A stretch of 64,000 bases of DNA from CAWBLP01 sp963789495 (GTDB lineage: Bacteria; Pseudomonadota; Alphaproteobacteria; Acetobacterales; Acetobacteraceae). The notes under the pieces are model-generated. The model made no database searches and had not been told where the DNA came from. It was given only the letters and a program-made list of their open reading frames with translations. Position numbers and translations under genes: made by a program. The stretch lies in assembly GCA_963789495.1 (NCBI GenBank), contig CAWBLP010000022.1:124001-188000 (forward strand). Direction: 5' to 3'. Shown here in pieces: positions 26,934 through 36,423 of the stretch; position 1 is the first letter of the stretch, and each line of letters begins with the position of its first letter.

Positions 26934-28782
26934 CTGGCTCGCCAGGAGCGACACGGTTCGGCGACTGCGCCGGTTCGACCGGCGCAATGGAACTGACGAG
27001 GTCCGCGACCCCCGCACCCACCGTGCGGGTGAATTTGCCGACGCCGACGGCGGCGAAGCCAAGCCGCGGATACAGCTCCGCCACCACGGCGTTCTTCGCG
27101 GTCGCGCGGTATTCGCCCAGCACTCGCGGCACGCCGCGTTCCCGCGCCAGGTCCAGCAGTCCGCGCAGCATGAACTGTTCGGCTGACCGCGAGAACACCC
27201 GACAGCTCATCAGCCAGGAGTTGATGCGCAAGGCGTCGCCGTCCGGGACCGCCAGCAACGTGGCGACCAGGCCGTGATCGCCGAACCGGTCCGCCAGCCG
27301 CAACGCCAGCACGATCGCATCGTCACGCGCCAGCAATCCGCGCAGCACGGCTTCCGAATGTCGTCGCGTCGTCAGGTTGAACTGGTTGGTCTTCTGCTCG
27401 AGCTGCGCCATACGCGTCAGGTCCGCCTCGCCCGGGCGGTACAACTGCCCCTGCATGGCGAGCCCGGCCAGATAGCCGGCCAGGTCCGGCGCCTCCGCCT
27501 GTGCCGCCAGCGCCGCGGCGCGCGCGCGATACGCCGCCGACCGGCCCAGATCTTCGCCGGTATAGGCCGGCAGATCCAGCCAATGGCCGGCGTCCAGCAG
27601 GTCGGCGAAGCGCGACGGATCGGTGCCGAGATGCAGCACCGCCACCTCCGGCAGCGCCTGGCGGATCAGCTCGCATTCGGCTGGGTTGTCGTCGGCGAAT
27701 ACGAAACTGTCGATGCCGAGGTTCAGCGCGGCGGCGATGCGGTGCAGCCCACCCGGCTTGTCGGTCCAGGCGCAATCGAACGCGGCGAAATCTTCCCGTT
27801 TCAGCACCGCGCCGGGATGGCTGAACCCGGTCACCGCGATCTCCGGCGCGTTCTTCGAGCACACCGCCAGGATCACCCCGCGCTGCGCCAGCTCCTTGAG
27901 GTAGCACTGCCACGCGGCGAACGCCTCGCCGACCGGCGAACCCGGTCCCAGCACGATGCCGTCCACTCCGTCATCGCCGATCACGCCCCCCGACAGCGTG
28001 TTGTCGAGGTCGAGCACGAGCACCTTCCGGCCCCGCCCCTCCGCTTGCCGCCAGGCGGCTCGGAACAGGGGCAGGTAATCCGGCAGCCAGCGCGGATCAA
28101 ATTCGAGCCGCGCCGTGTGATACAGCCGCGCCGGCGAGAACTGCCGCAGGCCGATCTGGTCCGCGAACGCGTCGAGCTCGATCCACCGCACCCGGCCTCG
28201 CCCGGCCTGCAGCAGACGCTCGTTCAGGCGACGGATCTGATTGGCGGGCGAAGCTGGCGCCAGGCGTTCGGCAATGCCGCGATACCGCGGCGACGGCGGG
28301 ATCAGCAAATGCTGGATGATGCGCGCGCCCTGGCTTTCCAGCCGGTCCCACAGCGAGCCAAACAGCGCGACGCCGGCGTCGAGCGCGACATCAACCTCAG
28401 CCGCACTGGCACCAATCGGCAATTCGACCACCAGATCCCGCCCCTGCGGCGCGAGCACCACCAGCTCCGACGCAAAACCGGACAGTGGCGTGGTGGGGTC
28501 CAGCACGTGCTGCGCGTACGAGCCGAACGGTGCCTGGTACAGAATCGGCAACACGCCTTCCTGCAGCACCGCACAGGCGATCGCTCGGGACAGGTAGTCG
28601 GTATTCGCCGCACCCAGCACGGCAATGCGCTGCGTGACAGTGCCGGAGGGGCGCGATGCCGCATCGGCGCCGGCAGCGATGATCCGCTCCCCCACCGGCA
28701 GAATTGTCGCCAGACCCGGCGCGCCGGCCAAGCTCCGACGCAGATCGCCACTCAGGTCGGCCGCAACAGGATGATCTGGCAT
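26911..28782 (-). CDS. FkbH-like protein (HAD domain plus GNAT domain)
   Basis: A 623-residue multi-domain protein. The N-terminal 200 residues resemble the SGNH-like part of FkbH proteins. A HAD phosphatase-type domain follows, with KVLVLDLDNTLSGGVIGDDG, CSKN and FVFADDNPAECELIR. The C-terminus is a GNAT-like domain (RFGDHGLVATLLA, LMSCRVFSRSAEQFML). FkbH proteins usually load glyceryl units onto an acyl carrier protein in polyketide pathways, but no carrier protein or synthase gene is close. A role in surface glycan or another acyl transfer is possible. The start ATG at 28782 gives the usual length. Confidence 0.85.
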   Translation of the reverse strand: MPDHPVAADLSGDLRRSLAGAPGLATILPVGERIIAAGADAASRPSGTVTQRIAVLGAANTDYLSRAIACAVLQEGVLPILYQAPFGSYAQHVLDPTTPLSGFASELVVLAPQGRDLVVELPIGASAAEVDVALDAGVALFGSLWDRLESQGARIIQHLLIPPSPRYRGIAERLAPASPANQIRRLNERLLQAGRGRVRWIELDAFADQIGLRQFSPARLYHTARLEFDPRWLPDYLPLFRAAWRQAEGRGRKVLVLDLDNTLSGGVIGDDGVDGIVLGPGSPVGEAFAAWQCYLKELAQRGVILAVCSKNAPEIAVTGFSHPGAVLKREDFAAFDCAWTDKPGGLHRIAAALNLGIDSFVFADDNPAECELIRQALPEVAVLHLGTDPSRFADLLDAGHWLDLPAYTGEDLGRSAAYRARAAALAAQAEAPDLAGYLAGLAMQGQLYRPGEADLTRMAQLEQKTNQFNLTTRRHSEAVLRGLLARDDAIVLALRLADRFGDHGLVATLLAVPDGDALRINSWLMSCRVFSRSAEQFMLRGLLDLARERGVPRVLGEYRATAKNAVVAELYPRLGFAAVGVGKFTRTVGAGVADLVSSIAPVEPAQSPNRVAPGEPATPPVRG

Positions 28783-28903
28783 GGCAACAGCGTGCCCGCG
28801 CCGCCGTTGACGCGCGGTTAATATTCTTCCCGCAATGGCGACGTCAGGCCTGCCGGACGCCGGCCCTGTCTTGCATCCGGGCGGAGCCTTCCGGCGCGCG
28901 CCG

Positions 28904-29728
28904 CTAACGCTTGGACCGGGTGACGATCTGAGTCGGGTTGACGAAACGCAGCGCGATCAGCAGCCAGACCAGGGTTGTGATCATGTAGACCACCGCCATC
29001 GCGTCGATCGACTGTTGCGGCCGCACCCCGGCGGCGAACACCGCGTAGTACAGCGCGACCACCAGGGTCTGGCTGGTCGGACCCGCGGTGAGGAAGGTCA
29101 GCTCGAACATCGCGATGGTGCGCACCAGCACCAGCAGCAGCGCTGCCAGGATGCCGGGAGTCAGCAGCGGCACCAGCACCTGCACGAACAGCCGCCCCAT
29201 CCCCGCGCCGAACACACGGGCGGCGGATTCCACGCGCGGGTCGATCTGCTCCACGAACGGGATCATGATCAGGATCACGAACGGCAGGCTCGGCACCAGA
29301 TTGGCCAGGATCACGCCCCAGATCGTGCCGGCCAGATGTGCCTGGTACAGCACCGTCGCCAACGGAATGCCGTAGGTGATCGGCGGCACCAGCAGTGGCA
29401 GCAGAAACAGCAGCATCACCGCCTGCTTGCCGGGAAAATTGCGCCGCGCCATGGCATAGGCCGCCGGCACGCCCAGCAGGCCGGACAGCAGCACCGTCGC
29501 GCCCACCACCTCCAGCGTGACCAGCAGGATTCTGGGCAGGCCGAACTCATCCCAGGCCAGCGCGTACCATTGCGGCGTGTAGCCGGTGGGCAGCCAGGTG
29601 TTGAACCAGCGGCGCCCGAAGGAATTCACCACCACGCTGCCGATCATCGCCAACAGGTTCAGCACGAAGAACCCGACTAGGGTCCAGATGGTGCAGGCCC
29701 ACAACCGCTCGCTCAGGCTCTTACGCAT
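28904..29728 (-). CDS. ABC transporter permease, PotC type
   Basis: A 274-residue inner-membrane permease with six hydrophobic segments and the cytoplasmic coupling loop ESAARVFGAGMGRLFVQVLV, the EAA motif. It is the second of two permeases in a spermidine/putrescine-type (Pot) importer on the minus strand, downstream of the binding protein, ATPase and first permease. It is the last gene of the operon. The substrate cannot be fixed from sequence. Confidence 0.92.
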   Translation of the reverse strand: MRKSLSERLWACTIWTLVGFFVLNLLAMIGSVVVNSFGRRWFNTWLPTGYTPQWYALAWDEFGLPRILLVTLEVVGATVLLSGLLGVPAAYAMARRNFPGKQAVMLLFLLPLLVPPITYGIPLATVLYQAHLAGTIWGVILANLVPSLPFVILIMIPFVEQIDPRVESAARVFGAGMGRLFVQVLVPLLTPGILAALLLVLVRTIAMFELTFLTAGPTSQTLVVALYYAVFAAGVRPQQSIDAMAVVYMITTLVWLLIALRFVNPTQIVTRSKR

Positions 29729-29755
29729 CGGCGCCAGCCCTCCTGCGCATCGGCG

Positions 29756-30685
29756 TCAGCCCTTGCCGGAACTCGCCGGGCCGCGGAACACCAGGCTCCG
29801 CGCGCCCAGCAGCGCCAGGATGATCACGACCTGCACCAGCGCCATCAGCATCGCAATCGCCGAGGCGAGCGAGTAGTCGTACTGCTCGAACGCCGCCTGG
29901 TACGCCGCGATCGAAATCACTCGTGTCGGCCCGGCGGGCGCGCCCAGCAGCACCGCGGAGGGGAACACGGTGAAGGCCTGCAGGAAGGCAAGCGCCAGGG
30001 TGATGGCCAACCCCGGGGCCAGCAGCGGCAGCAGGATGCGGAAGAAGCGCGCGCGGGCGCGGGCGCCCAGCATGGCGCCGGCCTGTTCCAGCGCCGGATC
30101 GATGCCGGTGACGTAGGAAAGGGTCAGCAGGAAGGTGAAAGGAAACCCGGTGATCACCAGCGACAGCATCACGCCCCAGTAATTATGCACCAGGCGCACC
30201 GGACTGTCGGTGAGCGCGAATTCCAGCAGCACGCGGTTGAGCCAGCCGCGCGGGCCGAGATAGGTGAGCAGCCCCTCGGCCACCATGACGGTGCCGAGGG
30301 TGATCGGGATCACCAGGATGGTGGTGAGCAGCCGCTGCCGCTTCATCAGCCGCACCCGCAACGCCACCGGCACCGACAGCACGACGTTCAGCAGCGTCAC
30401 CGGGACCGCCAGCAGCAGCGTGGTGCCGATCGTGTCGTAGAGGAACGGCTCGGAGAAGAACTTCGTGTAGTTGGCCAACCAGCCGCCTTGCTTCGGCTCG
30501 AACGACAGCACGAGGCCGTAGAGGAACGGGTAGACGAACAGCCCCACCACCACCAGTACGCCGGGGATGACCAACAGCGTTACGCCGTCCAGGCCGCGTT
30601 CGGCCAGGCGTTGGCGGAATGACAGCCGATGGGTGCGGGCCGCGCCGGTACGCGCCCGAGAATCGCCCGCGCTCACTGCGGTCAC
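29756..30685 (-). CDS. ABC transporter permease, PotB type
   Basis: A 309-residue permease with six membrane segments and an EAA-type loop (EQAGAMLGARARARFFRILLP). The start is a GTG at 30685 whose bases overlap the TGA of the ATPase gene (GTGA), so translation is probably coupled. It forms the membrane channel with the PotC-type permease 27 bases downstream. The N-terminal 30 residues are Arg-rich and cytoplasmic. Confidence 0.92.
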   Translation of the reverse strand: MTAVSAGDSRARTGAARTHRLSFRQRLAERGLDGVTLLVIPGVLVVVGLFVYPFLYGLVLSFEPKQGGWLANYTKFFSEPFLYDTIGTTLLLAVPVTLLNVVLSVPVALRVRLMKRQRLLTTILVIPITLGTVMVAEGLLTYLGPRGWLNRVLLEFALTDSPVRLVHNYWGVMLSLVITGFPFTFLLTLSYVTGIDPALEQAGAMLGARARARFFRILLPLLAPGLAITLALAFLQAFTVFPSAVLLGAPAGPTRVISIAAYQAAFEQYDYSLASAIAMLMALVQVVIILALLGARSLVFRGPASSGKG

Positions 30686-31747
30686 GCCCGACGCTCCGCG
30701 GCATAGATCAGCACGCGATCGGGCGCGGCAGTGAGGCGCACCGTCTCACCGGCGCTGATACGCACCGGAGACCGGAAATACAGGTCGCTGCCATCCGGTG
30801 CGGTGGCCACCGCGTAGAAGTCGCGGCCGTGATACTCGGCGATTTCCACTGCGGCGGAGATCGGTCCGTCCGGCGCCGGGTGCAGATCCTCCGGCCGGAT
30901 CGCCACCACGGCACGGGAATCGATCGGTTCCATCGGCGTACCGGTAATGGCCGCGCCGGCGACCTGCACGTAGACCTTACCGCCCACGATCTCGACCGCG
31001 GAGTGCAGCAGATTGCGGTAGCCCATGAACTCCGCCACCTCCGGCGAGGCGGGTTGCGAGGTACAGTTCTTCCGGCGTGCCGAGCTGTCGCATCTGGCCG
31101 TCGATCAGCACCAGAATGCGGTCGGCGAGTGACAATGCCTCCTCCTGGTCGTGCGTCACGTAAATGGTGGAGCAGCCAAGCATCTGGTGGATGCGGCGGA
31201 TTTCCGCGCGCATTTCCAGGCGCAGCTTGGCATCGAGATTGGACAACGGTTCATCCATCAGCACCAGCGGCGGGGCAACGACGATGGCGCGGGCGATGGC
31301 GACCCGCTGCTGCTGCCCGCCGGACAACTGGCCGGGCAGCTTGTCCGCCTGGTCGCGCAGCCGGACAAGTGTGAGCGCCTCATCCACGCGACGGGCGATT
31401 TCCTCCTTGGGTCGACGCTGCGTCGTCAGGCCGAAGGCGACGTTGCGAGCCACTGTGAGATGCGGGAACAGCGCGTAGTTCTGGAACACCATGCCGAAGC
31501 CGCGATCCTCCGGCCCGACTTCGTCCAGCCGGCGGTCATCCAGCCAAATCGACCCGCCGGTGACCTGCAACAGCCCGGCGATGCAGTTGAGCGCGGTGGA
31601 CTTGCCGCAGCCGGAGGGGCCGAGCAGGGCGACGAAATCGCCCCGCTCCACCGTGAGTGTGACGCCTCGCAGCGCGTGCGTCTGGCCGAAATCGCGACTG
31701 ATGCCCTCCAGCCGGAGGGCACGAAAGTCGCGCGATGCGATCGCCAT
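30682..31747 (-). CDS. ABC transporter ATP-binding protein, PotA type, one frame break
   Basis: The ATPase of the Pot-type importer. Walker A GPSGCGKSTALNC, Q-loop MVFQNYALFPHLTV, signature LSGGQQQRVAIARA, Walker B VLMDEPLSNLDAKL and switch His in YVTHDQEEALSLAD are all intact. At about 31057 one extra base breaks the frame in PEELYLQPASPEVAEFMG. The rest, a C-terminal TOBE domain (VAIRPEDLHP), continues in the next frame and ends at the GTG start of the permease. The corrected length is about 354 residues, normal for the family. Confidence 0.9.
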
Positions 31748-31768
31748 GCGAGAGCCGGTCTGACGCGG

Positions 31769-32968
31769 CTACTTGCCGACCCGGGCGCCGACCTGCTGAT
31801 CCCAGCGGCTGAACGCATAGACCAGCTTGTCGGCGGGCAACGGCACTTCCGACGGGACGTCGGCGATCAGCTCGTCATATATCGGCCGCGTGTATTCCTT
31901 GATCAGCTTCTGGCTCTCCTCCGGCGCCATCGACAGCGGCACGTCCTTCACCGCCGGACCCGGATAGAAATAGCCCTTGTCGTAGGTCATCGCCTGGGCC
32001 GGCTTGCTCAGCATGTAGCGGGTCATTTCCAGCAGCACCGCGAGCTTGTCGTTCGAGACGCCTTTCGGGATTGCCCAGTATTGGGCGTCGGTGACCCAGT
32101 GGAAGCCTTCCAGTGTGCCGACCTGCGCCTCCTTCGGCACCACGCCGATGATGCGCGGGTTGAGGTCCCAGCCGAGATGCGAGGCGATGATGTCGCGCGA
32201 CCCTTCCGCCAGTTCCTTCATCGTGGCGCCAGTGCCGGTCGGGTAGTACTCGATGTATTTTCCCAGCTCGATCAGATAGGCCCAGGTCTTGTCCCAGCCA
32301 TCCTTGGGATCCATCGGGTCCTTGTCCTTCAGGCTGTAGGGCAGGCCCTGCAGGAAGGTGCGACCAGGGCCCGAATTGGCCGGGCGCGCGTAGAGGAAGC
32401 GCTTGGGATGTGCCTTTGCCCAGTCCAGCAGGGCCTGCGCGGTCTTGGGCGGGGACTTCACCGCATCCGGCATGTATTCGATGATCGGGCCGGCCGGGCA
32501 GAACACCACACAGACGGCCTGGTTTTCCGCCAGGCCCTGCATCTTCAGCGCGCCGGGCAGGTAGATGTCGTGCAGCTTCGGCAGTTCGGCCGCGTAGTCG
32601 GTCACCAGCGGCACCCACAGCTTCTGGTCGATGCCGGCGGCGAGCCCGTCGGTGCCGGTCAGCACCAGGTCGATATCCACCCGGCCGGCGGCCTGCTGCG
32701 CCTTCAGCTTGCCCGGCAGCTCCGGCGCCGGGGCCTGCGAAAAGGCGATGTTGGACACCAGCTTGGGGTTTGACTTGGCGAAGGCCTGCATGGCGCCCTG
32801 GGTCAACTGAAGCTGACCGGCAACATCGATCACGTTGAGCGACACCGGCTGCGCCGGCAGCTTCGGCGCCGTGGCGGCCCAGACACCCTGGCCGCGTAGC
32901 CCGGCACCCAGACCGGCCGCGGCGATGCCGCCCATGAGCGTGCGCCGCGTGGTGGCAAATTTGGTCAT
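31769..32968 (-). CDS. ABC transporter extracellular solute-binding protein
   Basis: A 399-residue substrate-binding protein, first gene of the ABC operon. The N-terminus TTRRTLMGGIAAAGLGAGL carries a twin-arginine pair and a hydrophobic stretch, so export may use Tat. The mature domain is of the family-1 binding type found with Pot-like importers (VDIDLVLTGTDGLAAG, GTGATMKELAEGSRDIIA, YDKGYFYPGPA). Polyamines are one candidate ligand, but others such as phosphonates or sugars cannot be excluded. The divergent LacI-family gene is the probable regulator. Confidence 0.9.
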   Translation of the reverse strand: MTKFATTRRTLMGGIAAAGLGAGLRGQGVWAATAPKLPAQPVSLNVIDVAGQLQLTQGAMQAFAKSNPKLVSNIAFSQAPAPELPGKLKAQQAAGRVDIDLVLTGTDGLAAGIDQKLWVPLVTDYAAELPKLHDIYLPGALKMQGLAENQAVCVVFCPAGPIIEYMPDAVKSPPKTAQALLDWAKAHPKRFLYARPANSGPGRTFLQGLPYSLKDKDPMDPKDGWDKTWAYLIELGKYIEYYPTGTGATMKELAEGSRDIIASHLGWDLNPRIIGVVPKEAQVGTLEGFHWVTDAQYWAIPKGVSNDKLAVLLEMTRYMLSKPAQAMTYDKGYFYPGPAVKDVPLSMAPEESQKLIKEYTRPIYDELIADVPSEVPLPADKLVYAFSRWDQQVGARVGK

Positions 32969-33073
32969 ACGTTTCTCTCCCTCAGCACCAATAGCCGTTC
33001 ATTGCAGCAGGTGGCGGGCACGCGGGCGACAGGCTACGCTGCGCCGCTTCACCTCACAACGGAGGACGCGCCC

Positions 33074-34099
33074 TTGCCCGGACCCGCGCGCACCGCGCGC
33101 CCGCCCGTGAAGATCACCGATGTCGCGGCCGCCGCCGGCGTCGCACCCATGACGGTATCGCGCGTCATCAACACCCCCGATCGCGTTTCCGCCGCCACCG
33201 CCACGCGCGTACGCGCTGCCATCGAGCAGCTCGGCTACGTGCCCAACATGGTGGCCGGCGGCCTGTCGTCGCGCCGGTCGCGCATGGTCGGCGCGATCGT
33301 GCCGACCATCGCGCATCCGATGTTCTCCGAGATGGTGCATTCCTTCACCGACGCGATGCGCCAGGCCGGCTATCAGGTGATGCTGTCGCTCAGCGGCTAT
33401 GCCGAAGGCGCCGAGGACGATCTGGTGCGTGGCCTGCTGAGCCGCCGCCCCGACGCGATGCTGGTGACCGGGGCCGCGCATGCGGCGCCGATCCGGCAGA
33501 TGCTGTCGGAGGCCGGGATCCCGGTGGTGGAAATCTTCGATACCGCTGCCGAACCGATCGACATGCTGGTCGGGCTGGACCATGCCGCGGTTGGCGCGGC
33601 GGTGGCCGAATTCTTCCACGCTCGCGGGTTCCGCCATTTCGCTACCTTCGCCGCCGCCGATGCCCGCGCCCGCCAGCGTCGTCGCGGCTATGTCGAGGCG
33701 GTGGCCCGGTACGGCGGCGTGATGCTGACCGAACCGGCGATGCCGGCGCCCAGCACGATCGCCGCCGGACGGCAGGCGCTGCGCAGCATCCTGCCCGAGC
33801 TCACCGAGCCGACCGCGCTGTTCTGCAGCTCTGACCTGCTGGCGTTCGGTGCCATCACCGAGGCGCGCCTGCATGGTATCGACCTGGGGACGCGGCTCGC
33901 GGTGTGCGGGTTCGGCAATTTCGAACTGAGCCGGTCGAGCGAGCCTGCCTTCACCACGGTGAATGTGGAGGGCGTGCAGATCGGCCGGACGGCCGCCGGC
34001 TTCCTGCTGCGGCGTCTGACCACGGTCACACCCGAGCATGACATCGGTGAGGATCGGGTTCACGTGCCGTTCCGCATTGTCGAACGCGCATCCACTTGA
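33074..34099 (+). CDS. LacI-family transcriptional regulator
   Basis: A 341-residue repressor. The helix-turn-helix and hinge are KITDVAAAAGVAPMTVSRVI and RVRAAIEQLGYVPN. The periplasmic-binding-like effector domain follows, with VGAIVPTIAHPMFSEMVHSF, resembling the gluconate-type GntR/IdnR subgroup. The TTG at 33074 is chosen because GGAGGA at 33061-33066 lies about eight bases upstream; an earlier in-frame start lacks such a site. It is divergent from the ABC importer with only about 105 bp between, so it probably controls that operon and itself. No clear operator palindrome was found. Confidence 0.9.
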   Translation: MPGPARTARPPVKITDVAAAAGVAPMTVSRVINTPDRVSAATATRVRAAIEQLGYVPNMVAGGLSSRRSRMVGAIVPTIAHPMFSEMVHSFTDAMRQAGYQVMLSLSGYAEGAEDDLVRGLLSRRPDAMLVTGAAHAAPIRQMLSEAGIPVVEIFDTAAEPIDMLVGLDHAAVGAAVAEFFHARGFRHFATFAAADARARQRRRGYVEAVARYGGVMLTEPAMPAPSTIAAGRQALRSILPELTEPTALFCSSDLLAFGAITEARLHGIDLGTRLAVCGFGNFELSRSSEPAFTTVNVEGVQIGRTAAGFLLRRLTTVTPEHDIGEDRVHVPFRIVERAST

Positions 34100-34115
34100 C
34101 GATCGGGCCTCCCGC

Positions 34116-34144
34116 CCGGCGTGATATCCGACCGGCGTGATATC
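34116..34144. promoter_or_regulatory. Direct repeat upstream of glcB
   Basis: CCGGCGTGATATC occurs at 34116-34128 and again at 34132-34144, a 16-bp spacing. It lies between the LacI gene and glcB, about 110 bp before the glcB start. Two closely spaced identical 13-mers could be regulator half-sites for glcB. This is inference from position. Confidence 0.35.
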
Positions 34145-34254
34145 GCTATCATTTGATCCTGTCGCGTCCCTGCGGCAGGGTCAAGCCAACCCCAAGCAAC
34201 AGCTCAGCTTTCGAGAGCGCCCTTCCCGCTCCAAAAAAACCAGGAGAAGCCCGC

Positions 34255-36418
34255 ATGGATCATGTCGCCGCCAGTGGATTGAGCATCGCCCGCACGCTTT
34301 ATGATTTCGTGAACAACGAGGCGATTCCCGGCACCGGCGTCGCACCGGAGGCGTTCTGGCAGGGACTCGCCGGCATCATCCAGGACCTGGCACCGCGCAA
34401 CCAGGCACTGTTGGCGCGGCGGGACGAATTGCAGCAGCAGATCGACGCCTGGCATCTGGAAAATCGCGGCAAGCCGTTCGACCAGGCGGCTTATTTCAGC
34501 TTCCTGCGCAGCATCGGCTACCTGCTGCCCGAACCGCCGGACTTCGCGGTCGAGACCAGTCACGTAGATGCCGAGATCGCCGGCATCGCGGGGCCGCAAC
34601 TGGTGGTGCCGGTGACCAATGCCCGCTACGCGCTGAATGCCGCCAATGCCCGCTGGGGCAGCCTGTATGACGCGCTGTACGGCACCGATGCGATTCCGGA
34701 GGATGGCGGCGCCACGCGCGGCGGCGGTTTCAACAAGCTGCGCGGCGAACGGGTGATCGCCAAGGCCCGCGACATTCTGGATCAGGCCGCGCCGCTGGCC
34801 TCCGGCAGCCATGCCGACGCCACGCTTTACGCACTGGACGGCGCGGCCCTGTCGGTGTCGCTGCGGGACGGCAGCAAGACCGGTCTGCGCAATCCGGAAC
34901 AATTCGTCGGCTACCACGGCGACGCAACCGGACTGTCCAAGGTGCTGCTGCGCCATCACGGGCTGCATCTGGAGATCGTGATCGACCGCGCCCATGCGAT
35001 CGGCAAGGACGATCCGGCCGGCGTCGCCGATGTGATGATGGAAGCCGCGATCACCACGATCCAGGATTGCGAAGATTCGATCTCCGCCGTCGACGCCGAC
35101 GACAAGGTGCTGGCCTATCGCAACTGGCTTGGCCTGATGAAGGGTACGCTGGAGGACACGTTCGAGAAGGGTGGCCGCATGATGACGCGCCGCCTGCACA
35201 CCGACCGGCAATACGACCAGCCCGGCGGCGGCAAGCTGTTTCTGTCCGGGCGCAGCCTGATGCTGGTGCGCAATGTCGGCCACCACATGTATATCGACGC
35301 GGTGCGCGACGCGTCCGGCGCGGAGATTCCGGAAGGACTGCTGGACGCGGCGGTGACCTCGCTGATCGCGATGCATGATCTGAACAGCGCCGGCCCGCTG
35401 CGCAATTCCCGCGCCGGCTCGGTCTATATCGTGAAGCCGAAGATGCACGGGCCGGAGGAGGTCGCTTTCACCGCGACGCTGTTCGCGCGGGTGGAGGATG
35501 TGCTGGGCCTGAAGCGGACCACGCTGAAAATGGGCATCATGGATGAGGAACGGCGCACCTCCGCCAATCTGAAGGCATGCATCGCCGCGGCGAAGGATCG
35601 TGTGGTGTTCATCAACACCGGCTTCCTGGACCGTACCGGCGACGAGATCCACACCTCGATCGAAGCCGGCCCGATGATCCGCAAGAACGAGATGCGCAAC
35701 ACGCCGTGGATCAAGGCGTATGAGGACCAGAACGTCGATATCGGGCTGGTATGCGGATTGCGCGGCAAGGCGCAGATCGGCAAGGGCATGTGGGCCGCGC
35801 CCGATCGGATGGCGGACATGCTGGTGCAGAAGATCGGCCACCCGATGGCCGGGGCGAACACCGCCTGGGTCCCCTCCCCCACCGCGGCCACGCTGCATGC
35901 GCTGCACTACCACCAGGTGGACGTCGCGGACCGGCAGACCGAGTTGGCCACGCGGGCGAGGGCGAAGCTGGAGGACCTACTGACGTTGCCGCTGGCCGAC
36001 CGGCCCAACTGGTCGCCCGACGATGTGCAGCAGGAGCTGGACAACAACTGCCAGGGCATTCTGGGCTATGTGGTGCGCTGGATCGACCAGGGCGTCGGCT
36101 GCTCCAAAGTGCCGGACATCCACGATGTCGGGCTGATGGAGGATCGCGCGACGCTGCGCATCTCATCGCAGCATATCGCCAACTGGCTGCACCACGGCAT
36201 CGCGTCCGAGGCGCAGGTGATGGCGACGCTGAAGCGCATGGCGGGCGTGGTGGACCGGCAGAACGCCGGCGATCCGGCATACAAGCCGATGGCGCCGGAC
36301 TTCGATGGGCGTGGCGTTCAAGGCGGCGTGCGACCTGGTGTTCAAGGGACGCGCCCAGCCGAATGGCTATACCGAGTTCATCCTGCATGCCCGCCGGCGC
36401 GAGGCGAAGGCCGCCTAG
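34255..36418 (+). CDS. glcB: Malate synthase G, one frame break near the 3' end
   Basis: Condenses glyoxylate with acetyl-CoA to malate (glyoxylate and glycolate use). It starts MDHVAASGLSIARTLYDFVN with AGGAGA upstream. Characteristic segments include TTIQDCEDSISAVDADDKV, YRNWLGLMKGTL, MLVRNVGHHMY, RRTSANLKACIAAAKDRVVF and VPDIHDVGLMEDRATLRISS. One extra G in the run at 36307-36309 breaks the frame after PMAPDFDG. Removing it gives the usual ending FKGRAQPNGYTEFILHARRR, with the stop at 36416-36418 and about 720 residues. Uncorrected, the frame runs far into the antisense of aroKB. Confidence 0.93.
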
Positions 36419-36423
36419 GCGGC

